The position numbers were made by a program, and so were the translations under genes. Of a DNA stretch of 54,407 bases, positions 40,770 to 47,683 are shown piece after piece (within the stretch, counting starts at the first letter, position 1; each line of letters opens with the position of its first letter). The notes below the pieces were generated by a model. That model searched no databases and was not told where the DNA came from. It worked only from the letters and a program-made list of their open reading frames with translations. This DNA comes from Clostridiales bacterium (GTDB taxonomy: Bacteria; Bacillota; Clostridia; Saccharofermentanales; Saccharofermentanaceae): NCBI GenBank assembly GCA_017615755.1, contig JAFZZM010000032.1, positions 1 through 54,407 of the forward strand, in the 5' to 3' direction.

Positions 40770-41891
40770 TTATTCAATAGTTTCTCCGCCCCATTCGACG
40801 AGGACGAAGCCTTTACGTTCGTCGAGGGATGTGTTCATGGAGGTAAGATCCTGTTCTTCAATCTCTACATATTCGTCTGATGAGTAGAAAAACATATTCA
40901 CACGGACGATCGTGTCGGGTGAAGGTGTGACGTCTAATTTTGCTATATTCTCGTATGCCTCTGTCTGGAAAGAAATGACGTTATACGGATTTGTTTCCAT
41001 CTGGGGAAGCCAGTACATAATGAACGTGTTCGCTTCCTTATCAGAAAGACCGAGGTCGGAAAGGGCGTTCTCTAAGAAGGTCGCTGTGTCGGAACCCTTT
41101 ACGCAGAAACCATGGGAGGTATCCGGGACCATATTGAGATTGGCTTCCCAGAACAGGTATTCGTACTGGCGACCGTTTTCGTCAGTGAGTGTGCCATCAG
41201 GAGACGTCTTCACTGTCCAGCCGTTTCTGTAGGTTGGATATGTGCAGGTCAGTTCACCATCAATATTGAGCTTCACGGTAGCTTCGCGGCATTGCTCGTC
41301 GTAGAGGTAGATAATCGGTGCGTGGATGCAAATCTTGGTATAAGAGGAATCAGGCTCAACATAGGATTCTGTTCGAATCCACTGCCAGAATTTGAAACTG
41401 CCGAAAACACCCAGAATTAGTGCAAGGATGAGGCCAGCTCCGCTCAAGGCAAGTGCTTTGGGATCGTGAAGTTGGGAACTGCGGATAACATAATAGAGTG
41501 CTGCAGCGATTGCTGTCATCGTGACGCAGACTGTCAGGATCAAACCTCCGATGACTAACCTGGAACGGAATGACAGAGAAAACACTTCTATAGAGTATTG
41601 TCCGCCAGCTTTATATGTGGTTTTTCTCAGACCATCCCATTCAGTCCGGGGGGTCGGGGTTGGAGTATTTGTTTTGGCCTCAGTCGTACCAAGAATCTCA
41701 GAATACAATTTCTCGTGAGAAAGAGCTATGGATGAATCATCCCAGCCTGATTCCTTGTTTATGGGTTTCAGGTAGCAGCGAACCATATCTTCTTGGAATA
41801 GAAAGAATATGGCGAGGGATATCACAGTGATTACCAACACGATTTTCACTGCTTTGATATATCGTTTCTTTTCCTCTTCGATCGGTGCCAT
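40770..41891 (-). CDS. Membrane protein with a conserved extracellular domain ending in EWGG
   Basis: Seen: 373 residues; GGAGGAAA before ATG. Hydrophobic segments at ~15-32, ~113-137 and ~145-165. The C-terminal ~195 residues read IIYLYDEQCREATVKLNIDG, LTCTYPTYRNGWTVKTSPDG, YLFWEANLN, GFCVKGSDTATFLENAL, YWLPQMETNPYNVISFQ and FVLVEWGGETIE. From memory, proteins with the YLYP..V.V.L, TYP.Y..GW, FWE, FIxYWLPxM and VEWGG pattern occur in Clostridia and elsewhere, without assigned function. Inference: surface-exposed domain on a membrane stem. Confidence 0.65.
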   Translation of the reverse strand: MAPIEEEKKRYIKAVKIVLVITVISLAIFFLFQEDMVRCYLKPINKESGWDDSSIALSHEKLYSEILGTTEAKTNTPTPTPRTEWDGLRKTTYKAGGQYSIEVFSLSFRSRLVIGGLILTVCVTMTAIAAALYYVIRSSQLHDPKALALSGAGLILALILGVFGSFKFWQWIRTESYVEPDSSYTKICIHAPIIYLYDEQCREATVKLNIDGELTCTYPTYRNGWTVKTSPDGTLTDENGRQYEYLFWEANLNMVPDTSHGFCVKGSDTATFLENALSDLGLSDKEANTFIMYWLPQMETNPYNVISFQTEAYENIAKLDVTPSPDTIVRVNMFFYSSDEYVEIEEQDLTSMNTSLDERKGFVLVEWGGETIE

Positions 41892-42116
41892 CTGTATTTC
41901 CTCCGATTTGCTGCTTGCCAGGGGAATCAGCTTTTATGCGTTTATTATACAGCAAAGAGGGGGAGGATGCTTTTGCGGACCTGAAAATGGGACTGCTTTT
42001 ATGAGAAAATCTGGGTGTAGAGAGAAAGGTAAGACTGTCCCTGATTATTGCGAGTTTGCCGCGAGAATTATATGATAATGCTAATAGGGGTGTGATAATA
42101 GACAGGAGGGATCGTT

Positions 42117-43670
42117 TTGGATTGGAATACGTTTTATACTCAAAATGACGAGTGGTCTAAAAGCGAGATCCTGTCTAATCTTGCTTTGCTGGAAAATATC
42201 GGACCGGCAGAACAAGTAGGCTATTTCCTCGACAACAACTATGACATACCAGGTCTGGAGCAGAAACTCATTCAGCGGGCGCATGATCTTGGTGTATCCT
42301 TCGATGCAAATCAAGTCCTCGAGATGGGGAGTGCGCTGTCCCAAGATGTCCTTCTGGACCTGATCCGCAGAGTGTATAGTAGCGGAGGTTCTTTTTCCTG
42401 CGAGCAGATAGAACAAATGGCAGATTTTGCAGAAGAACCGACCATGAGTGAGGTGGTACATCTGGCGCTGGACCACGGAATGGTTCTTAAACCGGTACAG
42501 ATCCAGAGTATATGTAACTGGGTCAGTGACGAAACAGCCGGGGAGATCATAGATTATCACTTGAAGAAAGGTGTCAAGTTTACGCCTAAACAGATCATGG
42601 ATCTGTACGGATATGTCGATGAGCAGACTATGTGCAAGATGGTGCACCATGCAATGGAAAACGGCGTTGCTTTTACACTAAAACAGATTATGGAATTTGA
42701 CGGAGTGGTAGATCAGAAGACGTTGGTCGACATGATCCAAAACGCTGAAAAGAACGGGAAAACTTTCACGACCAAGGAGATCGCGGAGATCGGAGATTAT
42801 TTCGATGAAGATCTGGCCAAAGAATTGTTCCGGAAATCCGCTCCGGAAAATGGTGCTTTTACTTCCAAACAGCTCCTTGCGATGCAGAATATCCTGGATG
42901 AGGATGAAATGTCCCAAAGAGTACAGGAGGCAGTGGCTGCAGGAAACACTTTTGCTGTGAAGGAGATCATGGATCTTAACGGTTTAGTGGACGAGAAAAC
43001 ATTGAGCTTACTGGTAAACAAGGCTGTGGAAACCGGTGTGGTTTTCTCGGCTAAACAGATCCTGGAGTTTGATGGATGCGTGGATGACGAGACGATGAAG
43101 AAGATGGTACTTCAGTCTTTGGCACAGGGTGCAAAGTATTCTCCCAAGCAGATCGAAGAGTTCGACGGTCTTGTTGATGAGGAGACGTTGACGAAGATGC
43201 TTCTTACCTGGGACGGAAAAGTGACTAAAGGTGATATTGAACGTCTCGATGGACTTGTAGACGAGAAAGTCCTTATGAATCTGGATAAGAAATCCGGTAC
43301 ACGTTATTTCGAAGATGACGATGACGAGGACGAGGAAGAAGAGGAGATCCTCGATGAAGATGAAGAGGAAGAAGAATTCCTCGACGAAGACGATCCTTCA
43401 TACGATTATTCTGACTATGGTGGAAAGAAGCCGGGGCTTCTTTCGAAAATCTTCCTTTTTGGTATGGTTGGGAAGGCCGGCGCACGGATACGTGACCACA
43501 GTGAGAAACCGCAGTTTAGTGTCGGGGATCGTGTTCGCGTGAAGCGGACCGGAAAGGAAGGCACGATCATTGCTATCTCAGATACCAAGCCGCATTACTA
43601 TACCGTGTCTTTGGGAATGTTCGGGGAAACAGCTACATACAGAGGGCACGAGCTCAGAAGGGCTATCTGA
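42117..43670 (+). CDS. Solenoid of eleven 31-residue repeats with acidic linker and SH3-like C-terminus
   Basis: Seen: 517 residues from TTG 42117, with AGGAGGG 6 bases upstream. From about residue 60 to 390, units of the form FTxKQIMEFDGxVDExTLxx plus MVxxAxxxGxx repeat with a 31-residue period, eleven times, plus one or two degenerate units before. An acidic stretch (Asp/Glu, ~405-435) and Gly/Lys segment follow. Residues ~460-517 (VGDRVRVKRTGKEGTIIAIS, then RGHELRRAI) look like a KOW/SH3-type barrel. Inference: a cytosolic binding scaffold. I do not recognise the repeat as a named family. A possible -10 lies at TATATGATAAT (~42066-42076). Confidence 0.75.
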   Translation: MDWNTFYTQNDEWSKSEILSNLALLENIGPAEQVGYFLDNNYDIPGLEQKLIQRAHDLGVSFDANQVLEMGSALSQDVLLDLIRRVYSSGGSFSCEQIEQMADFAEEPTMSEVVHLALDHGMVLKPVQIQSICNWVSDETAGEIIDYHLKKGVKFTPKQIMDLYGYVDEQTMCKMVHHAMENGVAFTLKQIMEFDGVVDQKTLVDMIQNAEKNGKTFTTKEIAEIGDYFDEDLAKELFRKSAPENGAFTSKQLLAMQNILDEDEMSQRVQEAVAAGNTFAVKEIMDLNGLVDEKTLSLLVNKAVETGVVFSAKQILEFDGCVDDETMKKMVLQSLAQGAKYSPKQIEEFDGLVDEETLTKMLLTWDGKVTKGDIERLDGLVDEKVLMNLDKKSGTRYFEDDDDEDEEEEEILDEDEEEEEFLDEDDPSYDYSDYGGKKPGLLSKIFLFGMVGKAGARIRDHSEKPQFSVGDRVRVKRTGKEGTIIAISDTKPHYYTVSLGMFGETATYRGHELRRAI

Positions 43671-43802
43671 TCAATTCCTATCTTCGAGGGCGGTGCCGTT
43701 CAAGTAAAGAGTGAAGTCGTTGGCTGTGAGATCGCAGTTCGTGAGCGCGATCGATTTTTGCCTTTGATGCAGACGCCTTCCGAAAGATTCGATACGAGAG
43801 TT
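43671..43802 (-). pseudogene. Frameshifted C-terminal remnant of a beta-helix/carbohydrate-binding-type protein
   Basis: Minus-strand frames read DATLVSNLSEGVCIKGK and, after a one-base shift at a GGCAAAAATCG run, KSIALTNCDLTANDFTLYLN. Joined, they resemble the repeated strands of DUF4353-type carbohydrate-binding or right-handed beta-helix surface proteins. The upstream part has been replaced by the 53-bp array. Confidence 0.35.
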
Positions 43803-43811
43803 GCGTCCTTT

Positions 43812-44188
43812 ACGTGGGTGCTTTTTCTTTAGGAACCACGCCAAAATGCGAAAATCGAAAAAACGCGTGGGTGCTTTTTCTTTAGGAACCACGCCAAAAT
43901 GCGAAAATCGAAAAAACGCGTGGGTGCTTTTTCTTTAGGAACCACGCCAAAATGCGAAAATCGAAAAAACGCGTGGGTGTTTTTTCTTCAGAAACCACGC
44001 CAAAATTCGAAAATCGAAAAAAAGCGTGGGAACTTTTTCTTTAGGAACCACGCCAAAATGCAAAATTTGAAAAAAAGCATGGGTGCCTCGCCCCAATTGC
44101 CCACGCCAAAATGCGAAAAATGCAAATTGGCGTGGTTACTACTCCAAAAGCAACCACGTCAAAATTCAGTTTTAAAGGAAAGGCGTGG
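43812..44188. repeat. 53-bp inverted-word array C (eight left words, seven right words)
   Basis: CGTGG starts at 43813, 43866, 43919, 43972, 44025, 44078 (here CATGG), 44131 and 44184, every step 53. Its complement CCACG starts at 43836, 43889 and on to 44154, also 53 apart. Units 1-3 are almost identical (GTGGGTGCTTTTTCTTTAGG), later units diverge strongly yet keep exact phase. It lies between two convergent genes and ends 3 bases before the GGDEF stop codon. Sequence is unrelated to arrays A, B and D. Confidence 0.92.
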
Positions 44189-44190
44189 TT

Positions 44191-44838
44191 TTACGATTTG
44201 GAAGGAGTTCCTTTGATCTCTTTCTTCATCTCATACATCTTCGCGTCGGCGTTTTCCATTACGGTCTTGAAGGATGCGGAGGAGGAGACGGTCTTGTATT
44301 CGATGCCGTAGCTCAGGCTGCATACGAAGTCGTCGTTGTATTCTGTGTTGAGGGGTGTCAGGGTGGAGTACCACTCGTGCACGATGGAGTCGAGTCTTGT
44401 TTCCGGCATGTTGGTGATGACGACGATGAATTCATCGCCGCCGATGCGGTAGAGGTAGCCGTATTTGTGCCAGAAGCGGAGCTGGTCTGCGGCCGCGGTG
44501 AGGATCTTGTCGCCGGCGTGGTGGCCGTGAATATCATTGGCTTTTTTGAGGTTGTTGACGTCGAAGAAGATGATCGCGTAATCACTTAATCTTTCGTATT
44601 CCGGGATCTTGGACTCGAGCTTGATGCGGTTATAGACTCCGGTGAGTTTGTCATGGGTGCTGAGATGCTCGATCGGTTTCATGAGCATGTTTCTGGCGTT
44701 GACGATATTTCCAAGACCCAGGATGATATACGCGATGATCGCCGTGAGCGGGGAGAAGATGCCGAGCAGGCATAAAACGCCGACAAAAACGATAAACAAG
44801 AGACAACCTATGATTTGCAGGATCACCAGACGTTTCAA
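44191..44838 (-). CDS. Membrane diguanylate cyclase (GGDEF domain)
   Basis: Seen: 215 residues from TTG 44838, chosen for AAGGGGAG 8 bases upstream and because it starts at the first membrane helix. Two hydrophobic segments (~3-25 and ~28-47) precede a GGDEF domain at ~60-210: KLTGVYNR, FFDVNNLKKANDIHGHHAGD (metal and substrate binding) and RIGGDEF (active site). The inhibitory RxxD site is absent. Family knowledge: makes cyclic di-GMP from two GTP. No sensory domain beyond the helices is present. The reading frame ends right at array C. Confidence 0.85.
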   Translation of the reverse strand: MKRLVILQIIGCLLFIVFVGVLCLLGIFSPLTAIIAYIILGLGNIVNARNMLMKPIEHLSTHDKLTGVYNRIKLESKIPEYERLSDYAIIFFDVNNLKKANDIHGHHAGDKILTAAADQLRFWHKYGYLYRIGGDEFIVVITNMPETRLDSIVHEWYSTLTPLNTEYNDDFVCSLSYGIEYKTVSSSASFKTVMENADAKMYEMKKEIKGTPSKS

Positions 44839-44949
44839 TTGCGTAACTCCCCTTAAATCAGATAAGAAAAAGAACGTGCCCCGGTCACCTGGACGGGTGC
44901 TTTTCATAGACCATAATACCATGTTTTGAAATTTTATTGAAAAAAGGTG

Positions 44950-44980
44950 TTGACTCTTACGTTACGTCATAGTTTATAGT
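44950..44980 (+). promoter_or_regulatory. MerR-type promoter with 19-base spacer
   Basis: TTGACT (44950-44955) and TATAGT (44975-44980) are separated by 19 bases, the over-long spacing typical of MerR-regulated promoters. The spacer holds CTTACGTTACG, half of the dyad seen in TipA/Mta-like operators. Autoregulation of the interrupted regulator gene is the natural reading. Confidence 0.65.
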
Positions 44981-45005
44981 AGAACCATCGAGGGAGGAAA
45001 TGACC

Positions 45006-45068
45006 ATGATGACAGTACATGAAGTGAGCAAACTGGCGGGAGTGAGTATACGCACCCTGCAGTATTAT
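45006..45068 (+). pseudogene. 5' fragment of a MerR/TipAL regulator, cut by the IS element
   Basis: GGGAGGA precedes ATG. The 21 codons encode VHEVSKLAGVSIRTLQYY, the first part of the MerR winged helix, and the frame then enters the IS and stops soon. Joined to 46795 it continues exactly as DKIGLLHPAGYSDAGYRLYD, restoring the family pattern. Confidence 0.8.
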
Positions 45069-45172
45069 AGTGAGCGGGCGGGAAAACCCACGGTTTTAAC
45101 CGTGGGATGAAAGCCCTGACATTTTTGTAGATATATAATTAAAATACATCTACAATGTGATATAATATATTT

Positions 45173-45574
45173 ATGGATTATGGATATAAACATACAAAGA
45201 CCACAGTATCTCTTCTCAACTACCATTTTGTTTTCTGTCCAAGGTACAGACGAAAGATTTTTTCAATAGACGGTGTTGAAGAGCGTTTTAAAGAACTTAC
45301 GAGGATAGAATGCGAAAAACGTGGCATAGAAATCCTGGCTTTGGAATGTCATGTTGATCATGTACACATTTTTGTCAGTGTATTACCTACTATGAGTGTT
45401 CCTGATATCATGAAATATATCAAAGGTGCATCTTCAAAAGAGCTCCGCAAGGAGTTTTCAAAGCTTCAGGCTATGCCGAGTTTGTGGACACGAAGCTACT
45501 TCGTAAGCACAGCCGGTAAAGTAAGTTCAGAAACAATAAAAAGGTATGTATATACTCAAAAAACGAGGCCGTGA
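45173..45574 (+). CDS. tnpA: IS200/IS605 transposase TnpA (Y1 HUH)
   Basis: Seen: 133 residues with the HUH motif in ECHVDHVHIFVSV (HVH near 62-64) and the C-terminal helix with TIKRYVYTQ, whose Tyr is the likely single-strand nicking nucleophile. Length and motifs are those of active TnpA. Family knowledge: cuts and joins single-stranded ends by recognising the terminal hairpins. The stop overlaps the alternative GTG start of tnpB. Confidence 0.92.
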   Translation: MDYGYKHTKTTVSLLNYHFVFCPRYRRKIFSIDGVEERFKELTRIECEKRGIEILALECHVDHVHIFVSVLPTMSVPDIMKYIKGASSKELRKEFSKLQAMPSLWTRSYFVSTAGKVSSETIKRYVYTQKTRP

Positions 45575-45576
45575 AT

Positions 45577-46686
45577 ATGCAAAAAGGCGTAAAGTTTCGT
45601 ATATATCCAAGTAAGAGCCAGCGCTCTCTCATTGACCGAACGCTCGGCTGTGTGCGCCTGATCTACAACAAGGGCTTGGATATGAGAAAGACGTCTTACG
45701 AACAAGGTCAGAGATGCGGATACAAGCAGACATCATCCATGCTGACTACCTTAAAACTTCAGGAAGATTTTTCATTTCTTAAGGAAGTGGATTCGATCTC
45801 GCTTCAGCAGTCCCTTCGTGACCTGGATACTGCATTCAAAAATTTCTTTTCACATCGTTCTTTTTACCCGAAGTTTAAAAGCAAACACGATAACCATCAG
45901 TCGTATAGAACGATCAACCAGCAGGACAACATCCGTTTTGCCGGGGAATACTTAAAACTTCCCAAGCTCGGATATGTGAAGATAAAACAGTCTATGCCGG
46001 TCGGACATATCCATAATGTAACTGTTGAAAAAACACCGACAGGGAAATACTTTGCAGTATTAAATGTTGACTTTGAACCGGAAGACCGCCCTAATGCGGG
46101 GTGCGTCGTCGGGATAGATGTAGGGATCAAGGACTTTTTTTCTGACAGTAACGGGAATACTATAGAGAATCCGAAGTATCTAGAAAAGACCGAAAAGAAA
46201 ATTGTCCGTGAGCAGCGCCGTCTTTCCAGAAAACAGAAAGGTTCGAATAACAGAAACAAACAGCGTATCCGTGTTGCAAGAGTACACGAAAAGATCACAA
46301 ACCAGAGAAATGACTTTTTACAGAAGACATCTACGATGCTTTTGCGCGAAAACCAAACCATCTGTATCGAGGATCTGAATGTAAAGGGCATGGTAAGGAA
46401 CCATAAGCTGGCAAAGCATATTACCAGTGCGTCATGGTCAAAGTTCTTTTCTATGCTTGAATACAAAGCTGAATGGTATGGGAATGAGATTGTTCGGGTT
46501 CCAACGATGTACCCGAGTTCTCAGACTTGCAGTATCTGCGGGTATAAAAATCCGATAGTAAAGAATCTTTCCGTAAGAGCTTGGAAGTGTCCGAACTGCC
46601 ATACCAAACATGACAGAGATAAAAATGCAGCCATTAACATACTGAAAATGGGAATGTTAATGACTGCAAATAACCTAGTAGGGTAG
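45577..46686 (+). CDS. tnpB: RNA-guided nuclease TnpB of the IS200/IS605 element
   Basis: Seen: 369 residues from ATG 45577 (CGAGG 8 bases upstream; a GTG at 45571 is possible). Helical N-terminal part with a YNKGLDMRK pattern, then a split RuvC: GIDVGIKDFF (Asp about 181), ICIEDLNVKGM (Glu about 265), and HDRDKNAAINIL (Asp about 345), with a zinc ribbon CSICG/CPNC between the last two. All catalytic residues are present. Family knowledge: TnpB with an omega-RNA from the element's right end cleaves DNA next to a motif equal to the insertion target. Confidence 0.92.
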   Translation: MQKGVKFRIYPSKSQRSLIDRTLGCVRLIYNKGLDMRKTSYEQGQRCGYKQTSSMLTTLKLQEDFSFLKEVDSISLQQSLRDLDTAFKNFFSHRSFYPKFKSKHDNHQSYRTINQQDNIRFAGEYLKLPKLGYVKIKQSMPVGHIHNVTVEKTPTGKYFAVLNVDFEPEDRPNAGCVVGIDVGIKDFFSDSNGNTIENPKYLEKTEKKIVREQRRLSRKQKGSNNRNKQRIRVARVHEKITNQRNDFLQKTSTMLLRENQTICIEDLNVKGMVRNHKLAKHITSASWSKFFSMLEYKAEWYGNEIVRVPTMYPSSQTCSICGYKNPIVKNLSVRAWKCPNCHTKHDRDKNAAINILKMGMLMTANNLVG

Positions 46687-46810
46687 GACATACCCGAATT
46701 TACGCTTGTGGAGACCATGCAAGACTAAAGTCCTCGGACTAAGCAGTGGTCGATGAAGCAAGAATCCCACGGCTTTAGCCGTGCGGAGTGTCAAGACAAG
46801 ATCGGACTCC
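46687..46810 (+). ncRNA. Predicted omega-RNA (right-end guide RNA) of TnpB
   Basis: The non-coding stretch from the tnpB stop to the right end (46794) is where TnpB guide scaffolds lie, and likely extends back into the tnpB 3' end. It contains several short hairpins. The guide would be the flank starting at 46795 (GACAAGATCGGACTCC), which is the MerR gene itself. The adjacent motif would be the bases ending TATTAT at 45068. Confidence 0.5.
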
Positions 46811-47460
46811 TGCATCCGGCAGGATATTCCGATGCCGGTTACAGGCTGTATGACGATACGGACCTGAAACGGCTACAGCAGATCTTACTGTTTCGGGAAC
46901 TGGAGTTTCCTCTGAAGGAGATCATGAGGATCATGGGGCATCCGAATTACGATCAGAACGAGGCGCTAGCGCAGCAGATCGAACTTCTGACACTAAGACG
47001 GAAGCACATCGACGACCTTCTGGCCCTGGCTCGACGAATACAACAAAAAGGAGAGAATAATATGGATTTTAAAGCATTTGATACAAGCAAAATTGAAGAG
47101 TATACCGAGAAAGCAAAAGCTTCCTGGGGTGATACCACTGAGTACAAGGAATTCGAAAAGAAACACGGGAAGAGATCTCAAGAAGAATCTAAGGCTGCGG
47201 CTGATGGCCTGATGAAGGTCATCGCAGAATTCGGTCCCATGAAGGATACCCTTTCAGCATCGGATCCTGCTGTGCAGGCACAGGTTGGAAAGCTTCAGGC
47301 TTATATCTCAGAGCACTACTACAACTGCACGAAGGAGACACTTTCGGGTCTTGGCAAGATGTATGCTTCCGGTGGAGAGTTCACGACGAACATCGATGCG
47401 GCCGGCGGCGAAGGCACGGCAGCGTTTATCAACGAAGCTATCGAGATCTTTGTGAAATAA
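46753..47460 (+). CDS. 3' part of the interrupted TipAL-type MerR regulator, with intact TAS-type domain
   Basis: Seen: an open frame beginning inside the IS (ATG 46753); true regulator sequence starts at 46795. It encodes the rest of the MerR DNA-binding domain (GYRLYDDTDLKRLQQILLFR), a coiled coil (~50-95) and a TipAS-like drug-binding domain (MDFKAFDTSKIEEYTEKAKA to the end at 235). A second start at ATG 47062 has AAGGAGAG 6 bases upstream, so the TAS domain (132 residues) can be made alone. Family knowledge: TAS domains trap hydrophobic peptide antibiotics. The DNA-binding half is disabled by the IS. A terminator follows. Confidence 0.75.
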   Translation: MKQESHGFSRAECQDKIGLLHPAGYSDAGYRLYDDTDLKRLQQILLFRELEFPLKEIMRIMGHPNYDQNEALAQQIELLTLRRKHIDDLLALARRIQQKGENNMDFKAFDTSKIEEYTEKAKASWGDTTEYKEFEKKHGKRSQEESKAAADGLMKVIAEFGPMKDTLSASDPAVQAQVGKLQAYISEHYYNCTKETLSGLGKMYASGGEFTTNIDAAGGEGTAAFINEAIEIFVK

Positions 47461-47489
47461 TAGATCGATAAGAAAGAAGAAATGAATCG

Positions 47490-47524
47490 GGGGGCTGTCT
47501 CAAAACTACGAGATGGTCCCTTTT
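47490..47524 (+). terminator. Intrinsic terminator with GGGGGCTGTCTC stem
   Basis: GGGGGCTGTCTC pairs with GAGATGGTCCC, followed by TTTT. A longer alternative pairs GCTGTCTCAAAAC (47494-47506) with GTTTTGAGACAGC (47557-47569). A close relative occurs at 54022-54057. Confidence 0.65.
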
Positions 47525-47636
47525 CAGCTAACTGATCGTTATAATCCGGCGGTATGGTTTTGAGACAGCACCTTCTTTTTTGTTTTGTGGATTCCTACCA
47601 AGAATGTGCCGCATTTCTGTTTTGACGAGAACTGCA

Positions 47637-47647
47637 TGTGCTACAAT
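47637..47647 (+). promoter_or_regulatory. Extended -10 promoter element (TGC-TACAAT)
   Basis: TACAAT at 47642-47647 is preceded by TGC, 37 bases before the ATG at 47684. The surrounding CATGTGCTACAATGTTTTC recurs almost identically at 53688-53706. Confidence 0.4.
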
Positions 47648-47683
47648 GTTTTCATTGATGCTTGGGAAAGATGAGGGCGAGAG

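Larger units (their letters stand above)
45069..46794 (+). mobile_element. IS200/IS605-family insertion sequence, intact (1,726 bp)
   Basis: Left-end hairpin CCCACGG/CCGTGGG (45087-45106) and right-end hairpin CACGGC/GCCGTG (46768-46783) with end GGAGTGTCAA. The flanks rejoin perfectly in the MerR frame without target duplication, as expected for Y1 transposases that insert 3' of a short target; here the left flank ends TATTAT. It carries tnpA and tnpB in the same direction. The precise flanks and intact genes suggest recent insertion. Confidence 0.9.
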
